Shown here: positions 1 through 7,985 of the stretch, in pieces | Layout: each line of letters begins with the position of its first letter | How positions within the stretch are numbered: position 1 is the stretch's first letter | Source: Microcoleus sp. FACHB-831 | Lineage (GTDB): Bacteria > Cyanobacteriota > Cyanobacteriia > Cyanobacteriales > FACHB-T130 | DNA: 64,000 bases | Assembly (NCBI RefSeq): GCF_014695585.1 | Contig: NZ_JACJON010000034.1 | Coordinates: forward strand, 103,854 to 167,853 | Reading direction: 5' to 3' | The notes under the pieces: model-generated | What the model was told of the DNA's origin: nothing | Database searches by the model: none | What the model saw: only the letters and a program-made list of their open reading frames with translations | Made by a program: the position numbers and the translations under genes

Positions 1-1
1 T

Positions 2-361
2 GAAGCAATTATCGGTGCTTACTTTCTTGATTCGGGCATTGATGCAGCCCGCGATTTGTTGTCACCTTTGTTTACATCGGTAGCTGAAGAAGTGGTTTCT
101 TATCAGTCCGATGTAGACTCTCAGATTCTTGTAGACTCCAAGAATGTGTTTCAGCAGTGGGCGCAGGCGAACACTAGCTCGCTTCTCCCTAAGTACTTCA
201 CAATCAAGGAGGAAGGGCCATCTCACGATAAAAAGTTCACTGTTGAAGTGCGTGTGGGTGACACCAAGTATGGAAGCGGTACGGGGAGCAGCAAAAAAGA
301 TGCTGAAAAGCGTGCAGCTGAAGATGCGATCGCGAAGCTGAAAAAACGAGGGCTGATGTAA
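2..361 (+). CDS. rnc: Ribonuclease III, C-terminal part (5' end outside window)
   Basis: This is the 3' part of a gene entering from the left edge; the open frame runs from base 2 without a start codon. RNase III cleaves double-stranded RNA in rRNA and mRNA processing. The first residues (EAIIGAYFLDSG) match the end of the catalytic RNase III domain. After a linker, a double-stranded-RNA-binding domain fills the C-terminus, ending in the typical GSGTGSSKKDAEKRAAEDA helix with Lys and Ala contacts. About 119 residues are visible of a family that is usually 220-250. The first in-frame TTG at 56 is internal and is not the start. The stop is a TAA at 359-361. Confidence 0.9.
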   Translation, partial: EAIIGAYFLDSGIDAARDLLSPLFTSVAEEVVSYQSDVDSQILVDSKNVFQQWAQANTSSLLPKYFTIKEEGPSHDKKFTVEVRVGDTKYGSGTGSSKKDAEKRAAEDAIAKLKKRGLM

Positions 362-527
362 ACATGTTAGCCCGCATCCTATGAACCAAAGTGCGAGCGC
401 TAGGAAAATAGTCTTGGTTGCTTACTAATCTATGGCGGCGGTTAGATGAAATGCTGTAGTAACTCGCGTACTAATAAAGACAGAATTAGTTTCAGCGTTG
501 TTCGTCCAGCTTTTTACAATAGCAGCA

Positions 528-1649
528 ATGACACAGGCACCTCCCCGCAGAAAACAATCTGTGTCTCTGACACCCAAGGTGATTTTTGGGCTGCTCAAAG
601 AGACATTTAAAGAATGGCAAGAAGATAAGGCGTCGCGGCTGGCGGCAGCGCTGGCATACTACACCACATTCTCGCTGGCACCACTATTAATTATTGCGAT
701 CGCGATCGCTAGTCTGGTTTTTGGGCAAGAAGCCGCCCAAGGCACTATTGACGATCAACTTAGAGGTTTAATTGGCTCGGAAGGCGCAACAGCCATCCAA
801 GACATGATTAAAAATTCCCAGAAACCAGCCGAGGGCACAATCGCCACCATCATCAGCTTCGTCCTCCTCTTCTTTGGTGCCTCTGGAGTTTTTGCCGAAT
901 TGCAAGATTCGCTCAACACTATCTGGGAAGTAGCACCAAAGCCGGATGCAGGCGTTAAGAACATCCTACGCTCTCGCTTTTTGTCTTTCACAATGGTGTT
1001 GGTGATTGGTTTCTTGCTGCTGGTGTCGCTCGTATTGAGTGCGGGTTTGGCAGCATTGGGAAATTATTTTGGCAATCTGGTTCCCAATCTAGCCATACTG
1101 TGGCAAACCTTAAACTTCCTCATCTCCTTCGGCGTCATCACCGTCCTGTTTGCGATGATTTACAGAATTTTGCCCGATGCAAAAATCGCCTGGGGTGATG
1201 TATGGATTGGTGCTGCTATCACTTCGTTACTATTTAGCATCGGTAAGTGGCTGATTGGGCTGTATCTAGGTAATAGCAGCGTCGGTTCAACTTATGGTGC
1301 AGCTGGTTCCTTTGTGGTTCTACTTCTGTGGGTGAATTATTCTGCACAAATTCTGTTTTTTGGGGCTGAATTTACTCAGGTTTATGCCAATAAGTTTGGC
1401 TCCCAAATTGTCCCCGATAAGAATGCGGTATTCGTCACCAAAGAGACTAGGGCACAGCAAGGAATACCCCATAAGCAAGATCTCAACGACGCAGTAGCTG
1501 AAAGCGATAATGCATCTAACAATATTCAGCAACGGGAAAATAAGCGAAAGTCACCACATCCAGCGGCGGTAGCACTCAGCGCGATCGTCGGCGCTTATCG
1601 GGGCGTTACCCAGATGGGGAAAGGTAAAGGAAAAAAGAAAAACAGGTAG
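528..1649 (+). CDS. YihY/BrkB family inner-membrane protein
   Basis: A 373-residue integral membrane protein of the YihY/virulence-factor BrkB family, once wrongly called ribonuclease BN. The family is of uncertain function and has about six membrane helices. The conserved N-terminal pattern is visible: FKEWQEDKASRLAAALAYYTTFSLAPLL, followed by hydrophobic segments and the family loop with GAAGSFVVLLLWVNYSAQILFFGAEFTQVYA. The C-terminal 75 residues are polar, Lys-rich and probably cytoplasmic. The frame stays open to a TTG at 498, but the ATG at 528 gives the usual short polar N-terminus. No clear ribosome-binding site is seen. It stands alone between rnc and a 470-base spacer. Confidence 0.85.
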   Translation: MTQAPPRRKQSVSLTPKVIFGLLKETFKEWQEDKASRLAAALAYYTTFSLAPLLIIAIAIASLVFGQEAAQGTIDDQLRGLIGSEGATAIQDMIKNSQKPAEGTIATIISFVLLFFGASGVFAELQDSLNTIWEVAPKPDAGVKNILRSRFLSFTMVLVIGFLLLVSLVLSAGLAALGNYFGNLVPNLAILWQTLNFLISFGVITVLFAMIYRILPDAKIAWGDVWIGAAITSLLFSIGKWLIGLYLGNSSVGSTYGAAGSFVVLLLWVNYSAQILFFGAEFTQVYANKFGSQIVPDKNAVFVTKETRAQQGIPHKQDLNDAVAESDNASNNIQQRENKRKSPHPAAVALSAIVGAYRGVTQMGKGKGKKKNR

Positions 1650-1843
1650 CAATGGAACAGGGCAACCAAGATGCCCACTCCACAAGAAAAGATTATTTCT
1701 GATTTTCCTTTAACAATACTTGGGACAGTGCAAATTTGGCGGCGGAAAACTTTGAGTTTTCGTTACTGCTGAGAGACTATATTAGGCCCATTCTTTCGCG
1801 AAGCTGTGCCTCATATAGCCGTCCTACATGATTCGTGAAGGCG

Positions 1844-1875
1844 TGATACCCGATTTCCCTAAGAAGTCGGGTATC
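1844..1875. repeat. Extragenic palindrome in the yihY-nirB spacer
   Basis: A near-perfect inverted repeat with arms GATACCCGA (1844-1852) and TCGGGTATC (1867-1875) around a short centre. This GATACCCG-type palindrome recurs in cyanobacterial spacers; a related one lies at 53757-53783. The rest of the 1650-2119 spacer holds a terminator-like hairpin (1959-1990), an NtcA-type box (2068-2081) and no credible gene. Confidence 0.6.
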
Positions 1876-1958
1876 TGAACCTCTGCCATCTCACAACTCA
1901 AATAGTATTGCTGGAGTATTGCTCTAAACCCCGCTTAGTCAAAGCTTCTTGTCCTATA

Positions 1959-1990
1959 GCCCCACCCTTCCAGGGTAGGGCATTTTTTTT
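1959..1990 (+). terminator. Rho-independent terminator-like hairpin
   Basis: The arms GCCC and ACCCT (1959-1968) pair with AGGGT and GGGC (1972-1981), with one C/A mismatch and a three-base loop. Eight T residues follow (1983-1990). It would stop readthrough from the yihY side before the nirB promoter. Confidence 0.7.
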
Positions 1991-2067
1991 GCGGCTGAGA
2001 TTTTTAAACACTAAATGCAAAAAATAAATGGGGATCGAGCATACCTTGCATAGCGAAACACTGGTTT

Positions 2068-2081
2068 GTAATCAAATATAC
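2068..2081 (+). promoter_or_regulatory. NtcA-type box upstream of nirB
   Basis: The sequence GTAATCAAATATAC is a perfect GTA-N8-TAC palindrome, the binding consensus of NtcA. It lies 68 bases before the preferred nirB start. A TTATAG hexamer at 2112-2117 could be the -10 box. The 30-base gap between them is longer than the usual 20-24 of NtcA-activated promoters, so the exact promoter is uncertain. The ntcA gene itself is at 45.6 kb. Confidence 0.55.
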
Positions 2082-2149
2082 GAAATGCCACTTGAAGATT
2101 TTTTGAGCGGTCTTATAGGATGACTAAGACACAAAGCGCTGAGAAATTT

Positions 2150-4693
2150 ATGACCGCCAAAAAGAATCTCGTAGTTATCGGTAACGGCATGGTTGGGCAC
2201 AAGTTCTTAGAGTTGATGATCGCCAAAGGAGCGACGCAGCAATGGAATTTAGTTACCTTCTGTGAAGAAACCCGCGTAGCTTACGATCGCGTCAACCTCA
2301 GCGGCTACTTTTCAGGCAAAACTGCCGCAGATTTATCTTTAGTTGAACCCGGTTTATATCAAGAAAACGGTATTGAGATTCATATCGGTGATAAAGCAGT
2401 TGCCATCAACCGGGAAGAAAAAACAGTTACGTCGGCGAATGGAGTAGAAGTTACTTACGACAAGATTGTTCTTGCAACTGGTTCTTATCCTTTTGTGCCT
2501 CCTATTACGGGAAAAGATGCGCAAGGCACTTTTGTTTATCGGACAATCGACGATCTAGAGGCAATGTCTGCCTACGCCAAAACTTGTAAAGTTGGGGTAG
2601 TTATTGGCGGTGGCTTATTAGGTTTGGAATGCGCTAACGCTCTCAAGAATATGGGTTTGACTACCCATGTTATTGAATTTGCACCGCGACTGATGCCAGT
2701 ACAAATTGATGATGCTGGCGGTGCCATTCTCCGCAATAAAATAGAAGAACTTGGAGTGTCGGTTCATACCAACAAATCAACGACGGAAATTCTCAACGAA
2801 AACGGCAAAGTTGTGAAGATGCTGTTTGCTGACGGTTCCTTTTTGGAAACAGACATGATTGTGTTTTCAGCTGGAATTCGTCCCCGCGATGAGATTGCTA
2901 GAAATAGTGGAATAGAAGTAGGCGATCGCGGTGGAATTATTATCAACGATTATTGTCAAACCTCCGATCCAAACATCTACGCTATTGGAGAATGCGCCCT
3001 CTACCAAAATCGCATCTACGGCTTAGTAGCACCCGGCTACACAATGGCAGGCGTCGTAGCAGATATCCTGAGCAACAGTGCGAAGAGCAGCTTTACTGGC
3101 GCGGATATGTCCACAAAACTAAAACTTTTGGGCGTGGACGTTGCCAGCTTTGGCGATAATTTTGCTAAAACTCCTGGTGCTAAAGAAATTGCGATCGCTG
3201 ATTCAGTCCAAGGTGTTTACAAAAAGTTGGTTTTGAATCAGGATGGAACTCTTTTATTAGGTGGAATTCTAGTAGGAGATGCATCTGCTTACGGCACGCT
3301 GCTGCAATTTATGCAGAATGCGATCGCTCTCCCACCCCATCCCGAAGATTTGCTAATGCCGCCCCGCGAAGGGAAAGCCGCCGCAGTGGGTATGGGAGTA
3401 GACAGCCTACCCGATACAGCCCAAATTTGCTCTTGCAATAATGTCAGCAAGGCTCAAATTTGTACAGCTATTCAAGAAGGCAATATTACAGATATTGCTA
3501 CACTCAAAAAATGTACCAAAGCTGGTACGGGTTGCGGCGGTTGCGTTCCCCTCGTGACAGATATCCTCAAGTCTGAGATGAAGAAAGCGGGGATAGAAGT
3601 TAAAAATAATCTCTGCGAACACTTCTCCTATTCTCGTCAAGAACTCTATCATTTGGTGCGTACCCACAACATTAAAACCTTTGATGATTTGATTCACAGA
3701 CACGGCAAGGGAATGGGTTGCGAAATTTGCAAGCCTGCTGTTGCTTCGATTCTCGCTTCTACTTGGAACGACCATATTTTAGAAACTCCCCATGTTAGTT
3801 TGCAGGATACTAATGATTACTACCTGGCAAACATTCAGCGGGATGGTACTTATTCCGTAGTGCCTAGAGTTCCTGGCGGCGAGCTAACACCAGATAAGCT
3901 GATTGTATTAGGAGAAGTTGCCAAAGATTTTGGACTTTACACCAAGATTACTGGCGGACAGCGCATCGATTTGTTTGGAGCGCGTGTAGATCAATTACCC
4001 CACATTTGGAGGCGATTGATAGATACTGGCTTTGAATCTGGACACGCTTATGGAAAAGCACTCCGCACTGTGAAATCTTGTGTCGGTAGTACGTGGTGTC
4101 GCTTTGGCGTGCAGGATTCTACAAGTTTGGCAATCGAGGTAGAATTGCGTTATCGCGGTTTAAGAGCGCCGCACAAACTCAAGTCTGCTGTCTCTGGTTG
4201 CACGCGGGAATGTGCCGAAGCTCAAAGCAAAGATTTTGGCATTATCGCAACAGAAAAAGGCTGGAATTTGTATGTGTGCGGTAATGGTGGCATGAAGCCT
4301 CAACACGCAGTATTGTTAGCCTCGGATATTGACAAGGAAACGCTGATTAAGTATGTAGATCGGTTCTTGATGTTCTATATCCGCACGGCGAACAGACTTG
4401 AAAGAACGGCTACTTGGTTCAACAAATTAGAAGGTGGAATTGATTACCTGAAGCAGGTGATTCTTGAAGATTCCTTGGGAATTTGTGCTGAGTTGGAAGC
4501 AGAAATGACGCACTTGATAAACACTTATGAGTGTGAGTGGAAAGCCACGATAGAAGATCCAGAAAAAATTCAGCGTTTCCGCCATTTCGTGAATGATGAT
4601 TCTCCCGATCCCAGTTTGGTGCATATAGAAGAGCGGGGCCAAAAGCGCCCAGCTTACGAACACGAAAAATCCCCAGTTGGTAGCTTAAATTAA
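2150..4693 (+). CDS. nirB: NAD(P)H-dependent nitrite reductase, large subunit
   Basis: NirB reduces nitrite to ammonium in the cytoplasm using NAD(P)H, FAD, Fe-S clusters and siroheme. An N-terminal FAD/NAD-binding oxidoreductase module carries GNGMVG and VVIGGGLLGLE. Two BFD-like [2Fe-2S] segments follow, one with CSCNNVSK and GTGCGGC, the second with GMGCEIC. The C-terminal nitrite/sulfite reductase half carries the siroheme/[4Fe-4S] cysteines in CVGSTWC and GCTREC. The frame opens at ATG 2120, but the ATG at 2150 gives the family start (MTAKKNLVVIGNGMVG) and leaves room for a promoter. The protein is about 847 residues, the usual size. nirD follows after 107 bases. Most cyanobacteria reduce nitrite with ferredoxin-dependent NirA, so this form is unusual. 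Confidence 0.92.
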   Translation: MTAKKNLVVIGNGMVGHKFLELMIAKGATQQWNLVTFCEETRVAYDRVNLSGYFSGKTAADLSLVEPGLYQENGIEIHIGDKAVAINREEKTVTSANGVEVTYDKIVLATGSYPFVPPITGKDAQGTFVYRTIDDLEAMSAYAKTCKVGVVIGGGLLGLECANALKNMGLTTHVIEFAPRLMPVQIDDAGGAILRNKIEELGVSVHTNKSTTEILNENGKVVKMLFADGSFLETDMIVFSAGIRPRDEIARNSGIEVGDRGGIIINDYCQTSDPNIYAIGECALYQNRIYGLVAPGYTMAGVVADILSNSAKSSFTGADMSTKLKLLGVDVASFGDNFAKTPGAKEIAIADSVQGVYKKLVLNQDGTLLLGGILVGDASAYGTLLQFMQNAIALPPHPEDLLMPPREGKAAAVGMGVDSLPDTAQICSCNNVSKAQICTAIQEGNITDIATLKKCTKAGTGCGGCVPLVTDILKSEMKKAGIEVKNNLCEHFSYSRQELYHLVRTHNIKTFDDLIHRHGKGMGCEICKPAVASILASTWNDHILETPHVSLQDTNDYYLANIQRDGTYSVVPRVPGGELTPDKLIVLGEVAKDFGLYTKITGGQRIDLFGARVDQLPHIWRRLIDTGFESGHAYGKALRTVKSCVGSTWCRFGVQDSTSLAIEVELRYRGLRAPHKLKSAVSGCTRECAEAQSKDFGIIATEKGWNLYVCGNGGMKPQHAVLLASDIDKETLIKYVDRFLMFYIRTANRLERTATWFNKLEGGIDYLKQVILEDSLGICAELEAEMTHLINTYECEWKATIEDPEKIQRFRHFVNDDSPDPSLVHIEERGQKRPAYEHEKSPVGSLN

Positions 4694-4778
4694 CCGGGGC
4701 TGGCATAGGGTGGCATTGCTCGCCTAAATAGAGATGGTGGGCAGTGCCCCGGACTACACAAAACGGACTACACAAAAG
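4694..4778 (+). repeat. Hairpin and 14-bp tandem duplication in the nirB-nirD spacer
   Basis: CCGGGGC (4694-4700) starts right after the nirB stop and pairs with GCCCCGG (4746-4752), closing a stem-loop of about 59 bases. A 14-base unit beginning CGGACTACAC follows twice in tandem (about 4750-4777). The hairpin could protect the nirB 3' end or reduce nirD expression; this is inference. Confidence 0.55.
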
Positions 4779-4800
4779 CAAAATTTAGAGGAAAAGAACA

Positions 4801-5168
4801 TGGTTCAAGCATTAGCGATTCGCGAACGTATTACCAATTGGGTGGATGTGTGTCACCTTTCCGCTATTAAGCCTAATACTGGAGTTTGTGCCTTAGTAGA
4901 AAATCAACAGATAGCAATTTTTCGAGTGGGCAAAGATGCTGATTTGTATGCAATTAGCAACTACGATCCTTTTAGCAAGACGTTCGTGCTGTCGAGGGGA
5001 ATTATAGGCGATCGCAATGGTATTCCCAAAGTGGCATCACCGATTTACAAGCAAAATTTCAACTTAATTACTGGACAATGTTTTGATGATGAAACTGTAA
5101 GCGTTCCCACTTATCTGGCTAGAGTGGTTAATGATAGAGTGCAAGTAGCAATTAGCGATCTCTCTTAA
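4801..5168 (+). CDS. nirD: Nitrite reductase small subunit, Rieske-like
   Basis: The partner subunit of NirB, 122 residues, with the Rieske-type beta fold of NirD. The stretch from WVDVCHLSAIKPNTGVCALV to the GQCFDDETVSVPTY region matches the family. The Cys-X-His ligand pairs of true Rieske proteins are absent (ISNYDPF and SPIYKQ take their places), as is usual for NirD, so no [2Fe-2S] cluster is expected. The start is ATG 4801, preceded by GAGGAAAAG; the frame stays open upstream to 4734, but that part lies in the repeat-rich spacer. It is probably cotranscribed with nirB. Confidence 0.88.
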
Positions 5169-5290
5169 AGGAGATTTTTCCGTAGAAGACTCTATTGAGA
5201 AACCAGCCTTGGGGAAGACGCTAACTCAGCTGTTAGTTCTTAAAATGCATTTGAAGTTACAACCAAAAGCTAGTAAAAAGATATTCTCCA

Positions 5291-5677
5291 ATGTTTGAAA
5301 TCAATAGAGTCTTTAAGTTACTGCGCCGCACAATCTTAATGGTACTGCTGGCGGGTCTAATTGGACTAATTGGCTTACCCGCTGCCTCAGTTCAGGCAGA
5401 CGCTGCGACAGGTATTCCGGCAGACGTTACAAAAGCGAACAAAGAGGGCAACCGTCCTTTTGGCGAACGGGGAGGGGCTAAGATAATTCAGGCAGACAAC
5501 AACGATATCGACGCTGGTACTAAGGCTACTATTAAGAGTATCCAAGACCAGGCGGAAGATTTGGGTGAGGGCCGCCGAGATATTGGTGAGACTGGCTTGA
5601 AGAACATTAAAAAGCTCGGCGAAAATATTCCTGAAACAATTGAACTTAAGGCTCGCCAAGTTTTTGGTGATGACTAA
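5291..5677 (+). CDS. Small exported protein of unknown function
   Basis: A 128-residue protein not assigned to a known family. A basic start (MFEINRVFKLLRR) is followed by a hydrophobic helix (TILMVLLAGLIGLIGLPAA) and a likely signal-peptidase site near VQADA. The mature part is polar. Its C-terminal half (IKSIQDQAEDLGEGRRDIGETGLKNIKKLG) looks like an amphipathic helix with regularly spaced charges. It would act in the periplasm or at the thylakoid lumen. It follows nirD by about 120 bases and is closed by its own terminator at 5739-5766. Confidence 0.6.
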   Translation: MFEINRVFKLLRRTILMVLLAGLIGLIGLPAASVQADAATGIPADVTKANKEGNRPFGERGGAKIIQADNNDIDAGTKATIKSIQDQAEDLGEGRRDIGETGLKNIKKLGENIPETIELKARQVFGDD

Positions 5678-5738
5678 TAGGTTTTGAACATCATAGACAA
5701 CCTATTTGCCGCGAAGCGTTAAAGTTCTAGAAAAATCC

Positions 5739-5766
5739 ATAGCCCGTCACATAAGTGGCGGGCTAT
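5739..5766 (+). terminator. Terminator hairpin between convergent genes
   Basis: A 12-bp stem (one G-T wobble) pairs ATAGCCCG and CAC (5739-5750) with GTG and CGGGCTAT (5755-5766) around an ATAA loop. A TAATTT tail follows. It lies between the exported-protein gene and the convergent histidine kinase, so it may serve both strands. Confidence 0.7.
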
Positions 5767-5819
5767 TAATTTAAGCTTGTAAAATGAGCTTAAATAATTC
5801 AGGCCAATTATATTAAGTA

Positions 5820-7031
5820 CTAAAGCTTTAACATGGCTTCTGATATTTTAACTTCTAGGGGCAAAGTTACAGTGAAAGTGGAGCCAACCCCGACCTCTGA
5901 AACTAGCTCGATTTTTCCTTGTAATAGTTTTACCAGGCTTAATACAATAGCCAAACCTAATCCGGTACTTTCTGGCAATAAACTGCCGCTCTTGCCAGCT
6001 CGAAAGTAAGCGTCAAATATATGCTTTTGATCTTCTGTAGAAATACCAATACCCGTGTCTGTTACGGCGATCGCCCACTGTTGATCTGATACAACTTCGC
6101 AGGTTAATCTGACAACCCCTGCATCTGTGTAGCGAATCGCATTACTTAGAAGGTTGGTTATAATTTGCTGCAATCGCAAGCAGTCGGTGATGATTTGTTC
6201 GGGGGCGCGATCGCACTCAACTACAATTTCTAGTTTTTTTGAATGCGCCAACGGCTCTACCATCTCCACAATGTTGTTAACTATAGAGCGTACATCCGTT
6301 GCTCTTGGCTGCAATTTCATCTTGCCCGCTTGAGACCTTGAAATTTCTAGCGTATCGTTGATCAGGTGAAGTAACTGCCGCCCGCTATTTAGTACGCGCT
6401 CGATATGTCCTAAATTAGGAACGGTGTCGTTTGTCGCAGATTTGTTTCGTTGTAGCCGCAAAAACAAGTCTGAGTAGCCAATAATTGATGTAAGAGGCGT
6501 TTTCAGTTCGTGAGCTAGGTGCGAAAGATTATCTTGATTGGCACGAAGTAAGCGAGTTAGTTCCTGATTTGTAAGCTGTAGTTGGCTTTGAAGCTCTTGT
6601 AGTTCCCGCAATCGCTCTTCTGTAAAACTTTTGAAACATCGGGCAATCACTTCATCAAGCGCTGTATCAATCAGACGCATGGCTCGAATCACTTCCGATG
6701 GTGAGCCTTTGAGTAAATCTTCCTCTAATACCGAGAAGATAGTCCAGCGCACTAAACGGTACTCGCGTGCCATTTCTTCTGCATCGTAGCCTTGTTTTGC
6801 CCTGAGAATGCCATGCTCCAAACTTGTCTCCACTAGCGTTTTAATATCGCTGTCCTGTGATTGGGAAAGCATTGTAACGATCGCTTGGAGAACAATGGGA
6901 AGACTATTACGCACGCCCTTGTATGTTAAATCTTTGGCAGTTTCAATCTGCTCATCCTGGCGAACTGCCTCCACCCACGTTTCAACAATTATGTCAATTT
7001 TATCGCGCAGTACTTGACTAAAATCCATCAT
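5820..7031 (-). CDS. Sensor histidine kinase with RsbRD-type N-terminal domain
   Basis: A 403-residue soluble kinase. Residues 1 to about 140 form an all-helical globin-like domain resembling the RsbRD N-terminal domain (WVEAVRQDEQIE, YDAEEMAREYRLVRW), a sensory module of stressosome proteins. A coiled-coil linker leads to the HisKA domain with the phospho-acceptor His in HLAHELKTPLTSIIGY. The HATPase domain has LLSNAIRYTDAG, DTGIGIS and STGLGLAI boxes. There is no membrane segment and no receiver domain. Two ATGs at 7031 and 7028 are equally possible starts. It stands between the nir genes and the ABC cassette, convergent with the former, with no response regulator beside it. What it senses is unknown. 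Confidence 0.85.
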   Translation of the reverse strand: MMDFSQVLRDKIDIIVETWVEAVRQDEQIETAKDLTYKGVRNSLPIVLQAIVTMLSQSQDSDIKTLVETSLEHGILRAKQGYDAEEMAREYRLVRWTIFSVLEEDLLKGSPSEVIRAMRLIDTALDEVIARCFKSFTEERLRELQELQSQLQLTNQELTRLLRANQDNLSHLAHELKTPLTSIIGYSDLFLRLQRNKSATNDTVPNLGHIERVLNSGRQLLHLINDTLEISRSQAGKMKLQPRATDVRSIVNNIVEMVEPLAHSKKLEIVVECDRAPEQIITDCLRLQQIITNLLSNAIRYTDAGVVRLTCEVVSDQQWAIAVTDTGIGISTEDQKHIFDAYFRAGKSGSLLPESTGLGLAIVLSLVKLLQGKIELVSEVGVGSTFTVTLPLEVKISEAMLKL

Positions 7032-7179
7032 GGCTCAGGCACGCATAGCAGTAGCAAAGGCATTCCTAGAATAGATTAACTTAGGATGCGCTAAATTACT
7101 TGAGCCTGATGGTATAGAGAGCGATCGCGAGGTTTAAGTGCCAAATTCTCTTGAATTACCGATGCCACAACCTCGATTT

Positions 7180-7443
7180 TTAATTTACTCGCAGGCCGTC
7201 GCAGTTAATTCTATCTGATAAAATCTCCTTGCCCGTCCCGCTCGTATGAATTTCCAGTTGAGCGTTTGGCATTGCTTCAAATAACATACGCTGTCCTGGA
7301 AAAACAACACGCTCAAAGTTACAGTCTTTAATATTATTAATTTTAGCAACTTGGATTTTGCTAGTGTAGTTGGTATAAAAGCATAAAAATATTTCGCCTT
7401 CTTGAGCTAGTTTTTCAGAACCCACATTATAAGTTGCTTGCAT
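7180..7443 (-). CDS. DUF1830 family protein
   Basis: An 87-residue protein of a small, mainly cyanobacterial family of unknown role. The family pattern is clear: FLCFYTNYTSKIQVAKI, then CNFERVVFPGQRMLFEAMP, then LEIHTSGTGKEILSD. The length is normal for the family. It is soluble, with no signal peptide. It is transcribed away from the riboswitch-led ABC cassette, so the 7444-7717 region must hold both promoters; that part is AT-rich. Confidence 0.8.
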   Translation of the reverse strand: MQATYNVGSEKLAQEGEIFLCFYTNYTSKIQVAKINNIKDCNFERVVFPGQRMLFEAMPNAQLEIHTSGTGKEILSDRINCDGLRVN

Positions 7444-7717
7444 CCTGTTTTCTTCCTTGAATCTTTATTCAGCTTATATTTTTTTGTTTCCTTTCAATTA
7501 TAAATCTTTCGACTTAAATTTGCTCTATCTAGAGTTCGCATTTATATAAATAAAAATTGTGTTTTTAGATACAAAAAAACTAATAAGTTAATTTTAAGAA
7601 AAATTTATAATTTGCTATTAAAAGTTTAATTTGGCCAGCAGATACTAAATAATTATGCAATCGTCAAGCTAGACGGTTTTGAGTAAACGTGTTAAAATTG
7701 TGAAAAAATTGAGTAAG

Positions 7718-7884
7718 TCAGCCTAATCCGATGTTTCACCCGCATATGCGAGGTGAAATTGGAACGGAGGAACCAACTTTTGGGGCGTATCTCTGCTTTT
7801 GTATATCTCTACTTAGGGAGGTGAGCAGAGAAGGACATCTCTCAGTCCTAGCCCGTCAGCTAACTTCGTAGGCATTGAGAGAAG
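7718..7884 (+). promoter_or_regulatory. ydaO/yuaA-type (c-di-AMP) riboswitch
   Basis: The leader of the ABC cassette matches the ydaO motif, a c-di-AMP-sensing riboswitch. Conserved blocks in order are GCCTAATCCG (7721-7730), CGGAGGAACCA (7765-7775), TTGGGGCG (about 7780-7787) and the 3' block CGTCAGCTAACTTCGTAGGC (7854-7873). GCCT at 7721 pairs with AGGC at 7870. Internal stems are TTCACC/GGTGAA, CTCTGCT/AGCAGAG and TCTCTCA (7838-7844)/TGAGAGA (7876-7882). Downstream, CTGA-TAGAG-TCAG followed by five Ts near 7885-7906 is a weak terminator candidate. The permease starts about 100 bases after the aptamer. Confidence 0.85.
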
Positions 7885-7985
7885 ACTGATAGAGTCAGCA
7901 TTTTTATAAATTTCTGAACTCGTCAGTGTTCTCGGCTGGTACTGCTCGGCTTTCTTGTACCTGCTCATAACTCTGAGGATAAATA

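Noticed and set aside
7885..7906. A terminator forming the expression platform of the riboswitch
   Set aside because: The stem is only four pairs before the T run; it is noted as weak and not listed as a separate feature.
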